From an uncultured Clostridia bacterium (GTDB lineage: Bacteria > Bacillota > Clostridia > Christensenellales > UBA1750), in contig CALWRM010000028.1 of NCBI GenBank assembly GCA_944383925.1, forward strand, positions 1-60,303: a DNA stretch of 60,303 bases. Direction: 5' to 3'. Positions 57,845-60,303 of this stretch are shown here, in pieces (the stretch's first letter is position 1; every line of letters starts with the position of its first letter). Below the pieces are notes generated by a model. It made no database searches and was not told the DNA's origin. It saw only the letters and a program-made list of their open reading frames with translations. The position numbers and the translations under genes are program-made.

Positions 57845-57964
57845 GACCTGATCGCCGCCCTAGCCCTGGCGCTCTTCATCGGGCTGGCCGTCCGCATCCG
57901 CTCCAAGCTCTCTGGCGGCTGGAAAAAAGACCGGCGGCCTGCGCGCATTCCTTATTCCCCACAG
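57845..57964 (+). repeat. Degenerate copy 1 of the dedA 3' end
   Basis: Repeats the dedA segment from Asp-Phe-Leu-Leu (57628) onward but lacks 18 bp, including the LLEY codons. The copy still reads ALALFIGLAVRIRSKLSGG. It is out of the dedA frame and follows a run of nine C. Confidence 0.9.
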
Positions 57965-58102
57965 GACTTCCTGCTGGAATACGCGCTGGTCGTCGTCCCG
58001 GCGCAAGCGCTCATCATCGGGCTGGCCGTCCGAATCCGCTCCAAGCTCTCCGGCGGCGGAAAAAAAGACCGGCGGCCCGCACGCAGCCCTTATTCCCCAC
58101 AG
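57965..58102 (+). repeat. Degenerate copy 2 of the dedA 3' end
   Basis: A full 138-bp unit reading DFLLEYALVVVPAQALIIG and RIRSKLSGGGKKDRRPA, in the same open frame as copies 1 and 3. No start codon in that frame is visible near the beginning. Confidence 0.92.
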
Positions 58103-58244
58103 GACATCCTGCTGGAATACGCGCTGGTCGCCGCCCCGGCGCAGGCGCTCATCATCGGGCTGGCCGTCCGAATCCGCTCCAAGCTCTCCGGCGGTGGGAA
58201 AAATCCCTGACCGGCGGCCTGCTCGCAGCCCTTGCCCCCTTTAG
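58103..58244 (+). repeat. Degenerate copy 3 of the dedA 3' end
   Basis: Reads DILLEYALVAAPAQALIIG and ends RSKLSGGGKNP with the same TGA (58208-58210) that ends dedA. The tail spaces it 142 bp from copy 4, breaking the frame. Confidence 0.92.
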
Positions 58245-58380
58245 GACTTCCTGCTGGAATATGCGCTGGTCGCCGCCCTAGCCCTGGCGGTCTTCTTCGG
58301 GCTGGCCGTCCAGATCCGCTCCAAGCTCTCCGGTGGCGGCGGGAAAAATCCCTGACCGGCGCCCGCGCGCGGCACTGGTT
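58245..58380 (+). repeat. Degenerate copy 4 of the dedA 3' end
   Basis: Reads DFLLEYALVAALALAVFFG and ends SKLSGGGGKNP with TGA at 58353-58355, then continues into a second copy of the dedA terminator. It is the copy closest to dedA itself in the helix sequence. Confidence 0.92.
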
Positions 58381-58394
58381 TCCCTTGCATGTCA

Positions 58395-58436
58395 AAGCGG
58401 GGACGGCGTCTTTCCGCCGTCCCCGCTTTTTTCTTT
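58395..58436 (+). terminator. Intrinsic terminator, copy 2
   Basis: Same stem and loop as 57777-57810 with a better T run (CTTTTTTCTTTTC). It ends the repeat array and faces the P-type ATPase gene, whose stop is only a few bases away; read from the minus strand it has only TTTG. Confidence 0.9.
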
Positions 58437-58449
58437 TCAACCGTTTCCC

Positions 58450-60303
58450 TCACGCCTTGGCCACGGCCAACAGGCGCAGGGAATTGAGCACGCAGAGCAC
58501 CGCCAGGCCCGCGTCGGCGAACACCGCCACCCACATGGGGCACCAGCCAAGGGCCGAGAGCAGCAGGAAGGCCGCCTTGGCCCCCAGGGCGAAGAGGGCG
58601 TTCTGCTTGACGTTGCGCATCGTCCGCCTGGCGATGTCCAGGGCGGCCAGCAGGCCCTTGGGGCCGCCGCCCAACAGCACCACGTCCGCCGCCTCGATGG
58701 CCGCGTCCGATCCGGACAGGCCGATGGCCACCCCCACGTCCGCGGCCAGCAGGCAGGGGGCGTCGTTGACGCCGTCGCCCACATACACCGCGTGCTCGCC
58801 CAGGCTTTCCAGCGCCTCCACCTTCTGGTCCGGCAACAGCTCCGCGCGCAGCTCCAGGCCGCCCAGCTCCCCTGCGATGTGCTCAGCGATGGCGCGGTTG
58901 TCGCCGCTGAGCATGGCGATGCGGCCGATGCCCCGCGCCCGAAGGCCCTCGATGGTCTCCCTTGCCTGGGGATGTAGGGTGTCGCGCAGCTCCACCGCGC
59001 CCAGGTAGCGCCCGTCCAGGGCCGCAAGCACGCCCGTCGCCTGCAGCTCCGGCGCGTCCACCCCCGCTTCCTGTAGCAGGCGGCGGTTGCCCACCAGCAG
59101 GGTCTTGCCCGCGTACCGGCACCGCAACCCAAGGCCCGCCAGCTCCTGCAACTCCTCCACGGGCACGGGCTGGGCCGCCGCGGCCAGGGCCTTGGCGATG
59201 GGATGGTCGCTCCCGCTCTCCGCCGACGCCACGGCCCGCAGCAGCTCCTCCTCGGTCACGCCCGATGCGGGCAGGGCGCGGCGAACGCTCAACTCGCCCT
59301 TGGTCAGGGTGCCCGTCTTGTCAAAGGCCACCGTCCTGGCCTCGGCCAGGCGCTCCAGGGCCGCGCCGCCCTTGCAAAGCACGCCCATGCGGCTGGCCGC
59401 GCCGATGCCGCAGAAAAAGGATAGGGGAATGGACAGCACCAGCGCGCAGGGGCAGGAAACCACCAGGAAGGAGAGCGCCCGGTACACCCATACGGAGGCG
59501 TCGCCGCCAAAGAGCAGGGGCACCGTGCCCAGCAGGAAGGCCGCGCCCACCACCACCGGGGTGTAGATCCTGGCAAAGCGCGTGAAGAACAGCTCCGCCT
59601 TGGCCCTGCCCTTGGCCGCGTCCTGGATGCGGGCCAGGGCCCTGCTCACCGCCGATTCGCCGGCCGGACGGGTCACCCGCAGCACCAGACGGGCATTGAG
59701 GTTGATGCAGCCGGAGAGCACCTCGTCGCCCACGGCGACCTCCCGCGGCAGGGACTCGCCGGTCATGTCCCTGGTATCCAGCGCGCCTGCGCCCTCGACC
59801 ACCACGCCGTCCAGGGGAATGCGCTCGCCGGGCCTGAGCTCGATACAGGCCCCGGCGGGCACCTCCTCCGGCGATACCCGGCGAACCCTCCCCTTCTCCA
59901 GCAGGTTGGCGTGGTCCGGCCGCACGGCCATCAGCTTTTCGATGGAGGCCCTGGAGCGCCGCACCGCCGCCGCCTGCAGCTGCTCGCCCAGGTTGAAGAG
60001 CAGCATCACCATCGCGCCCTCCGCATACTCTCCCAGCAGGCAGGCGCCGATGGTGGCAACCGACATCAGTAGGTTCTCGTCCAGGGGATTGACCAACGGC
60101 CCCCTCCGCAGGGATTTGACAAACCCCGACAAGGTTCTGGCGCTGGAGAGCAGGACCTCGCCCCCCGCCAGCAACCAGCTGACCACGAAGGCCAGAGGCC
60201 GGAAGCGCTCCGGAAGCGCCAGGGCCAGAAGAAAGGCCGCCGCCGCGATGGCCAGCAGCGCGCGCTCCCGCCGGACGGACCCCTGGCCATGGTCGTGGTC
60301 GTG
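58450..60303 (-). CDS. Zn2+/Cd2+/Pb2+-exporting P1B-type ATPase (partial)
   Basis: The gene runs past the window end; 617 codons are visible. It pumps soft or transition metals out of the cytoplasm using ATP. Motifs are the actuator TGES, the CPC metal site in SCPCAL, phosphorylation DKTGTLTKG, the SDHPIAKA histidine-proline locus and GDGVNDAP. The late K in ALGAKAAFL and D in FADAGLAVL are the zinc-group signature. At the edge, HDHDHG precedes the first helix, a likely metal-binding tail. A GTG at 60186 exists, but the frame is open to the edge. Confidence 0.93.
   Translation of the reverse strand, partial: HDHDHGQGSVRRERALLAIAAAAFLLALALPERFRPLAFVVSWLLAGGEVLLSSARTLSGFVKSLRRGPLVNPLDENLLMSVATIGACLLGEYAEGAMVMLLFNLGEQLQAAAVRRSRASIEKLMAVRPDHANLLEKGRVRRVSPEEVPAGACIELRPGERIPLDGVVVEGAGALDTRDMTGESLPREVAVGDEVLSGCINLNARLVLRVTRPAGESAVSRALARIQDAAKGRAKAELFFTRFARIYTPVVVGAAFLLGTVPLLFGGDASVWVYRALSFLVVSCPCALVLSIPLSFFCGIGAASRMGVLCKGGAALERLAEARTVAFDKTGTLTKGELSVRRALPASGVTEEELLRAVASAESGSDHPIAKALAAAAQPVPVEELQELAGLGLRCRYAGKTLLVGNRRLLQEAGVDAPELQATGVLAALDGRYLGAVELRDTLHPQARETIEGLRARGIGRIAMLSGDNRAIAEHIAGELGGLELRAELLPDQKVEALESLGEHAVYVGDGVNDAPCLLAADVGVAIGLSGSDAAIEAADVVLLGGGPKGLLAALDIARRTMRNVKQNALFALGAKAAFLLLSALGWCPMWVAVFADAGLAVLCVLNSLRLLAVAKA

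Noticed and set aside
57965..58380. A CRISPR array at the tandem repeats
   Set aside because: The units are contiguous, degenerate and derived from the dedA coding end, with no spacers and no cas genes.
1..60303. Reassignment of TAG as a sense codon
   Set aside because: Many intact genes end in TAG (for example the M16 peptidase, DUF3842 protein, acetyltransferase and asparaginase), and only infB shows an internal one.
1..60303. tRNA or rRNA genes
   Set aside because: I found no convincing cloverleaf or rRNA segment when reading the intergenic regions; a covariance search would be needed to exclude a missed one.

Overview
This is a GC-rich window from a low-G+C-phylum type bacterium (Bacillota/Clostridia). 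The evidence is the classic Gram-positive order rimP-nusA-rnpM-ylxQ-infB-rbfA-nrnA-truB-ribF followed by rpsO-pnp and an M16 peptidase, an anaerobic ribonucleotide reductase (nrdD/nrdG), an ECF thiamine S-component behind a TPP riboswitch, meso-diaminopimelate dehydrogenase, and strong AAGGAGG-type ribosome binding sites. The many glycan-related genes fit a strict anaerobe of an animal gut; an order such as Christensenellales or Oscillospirales is only a guess. Promoters are unusually legible: many carry a TATACT -10 box, often with an extended TGN element.

Layout. 0-8 kb (mixed strands): end of a HAD hydrolase, a zinc-ribbon CD225/dispanin-like protein with a DUF2752 partner, trmL, a Na+/phosphate cotransporter, an epimerase, the nrdDG operon and a DUF3842 protein. 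8-21 kb (minus strand): dUTPase-like protein, M16 peptidase, pnp, rpsO, then the translation/transcription operon from rimP to ribF. infB carries an in-frame TAG exactly between its C1 region and the fMet-tRNA-binding C2 domain. 21-34 kb (mostly plus strand): small catabolic or accessory units, each with its own promoter: amidohydrolase plus a frameshifted beta-propeller glycosidase-like gene, a phosphodiester glycosidase, a divergent pair of ribbon-helix-helix proteins, a GH4 glycosidase with a UroD-family protein, glycerate kinase, an MBL hydrolase, an acetyltransferase, cutC and an asparaginase. 34-46 kb: thiT with its riboswitch, an HD nucleotidase, a serpin lipoprotein, a long HflX with a JAMM-like motif in its N-terminal extension, an SGNH hydrolase, fucO, an SLC13-like carrier, a uridine-kinase-like protein, a LURP-one-like protein, ddh and two small membrane or secreted proteins. 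46-60 kb: an esterase, adenine deaminase, a DUF2961/GH172 protein, a MarR regulator with an ABC exporter, a radical-SAM/PAP2/acetyltransferase operon, an isolated terminase pair, nagA-dedA followed by degenerate tandem copies of the dedA 3' end, and a Zn/Cd P-type ATPase that runs off the edge.

How the genes work together. The central block supplies ribosome maturation, initiation, transcription elongation and RNA turnover. The flanking units handle salvage and sugar catabolism (nagA, GH4, GH172, fucO, glycerate kinase, adenine deaminase). Two gene disruptions (infB amber, C6-tract frameshift at 22.56 kb) must be checked against reads before being treated as biology. The least explained items are the lone terminase pair, the decaying dedA repeats, the divergent RHH pair and the JAMM-like motif of HflX.
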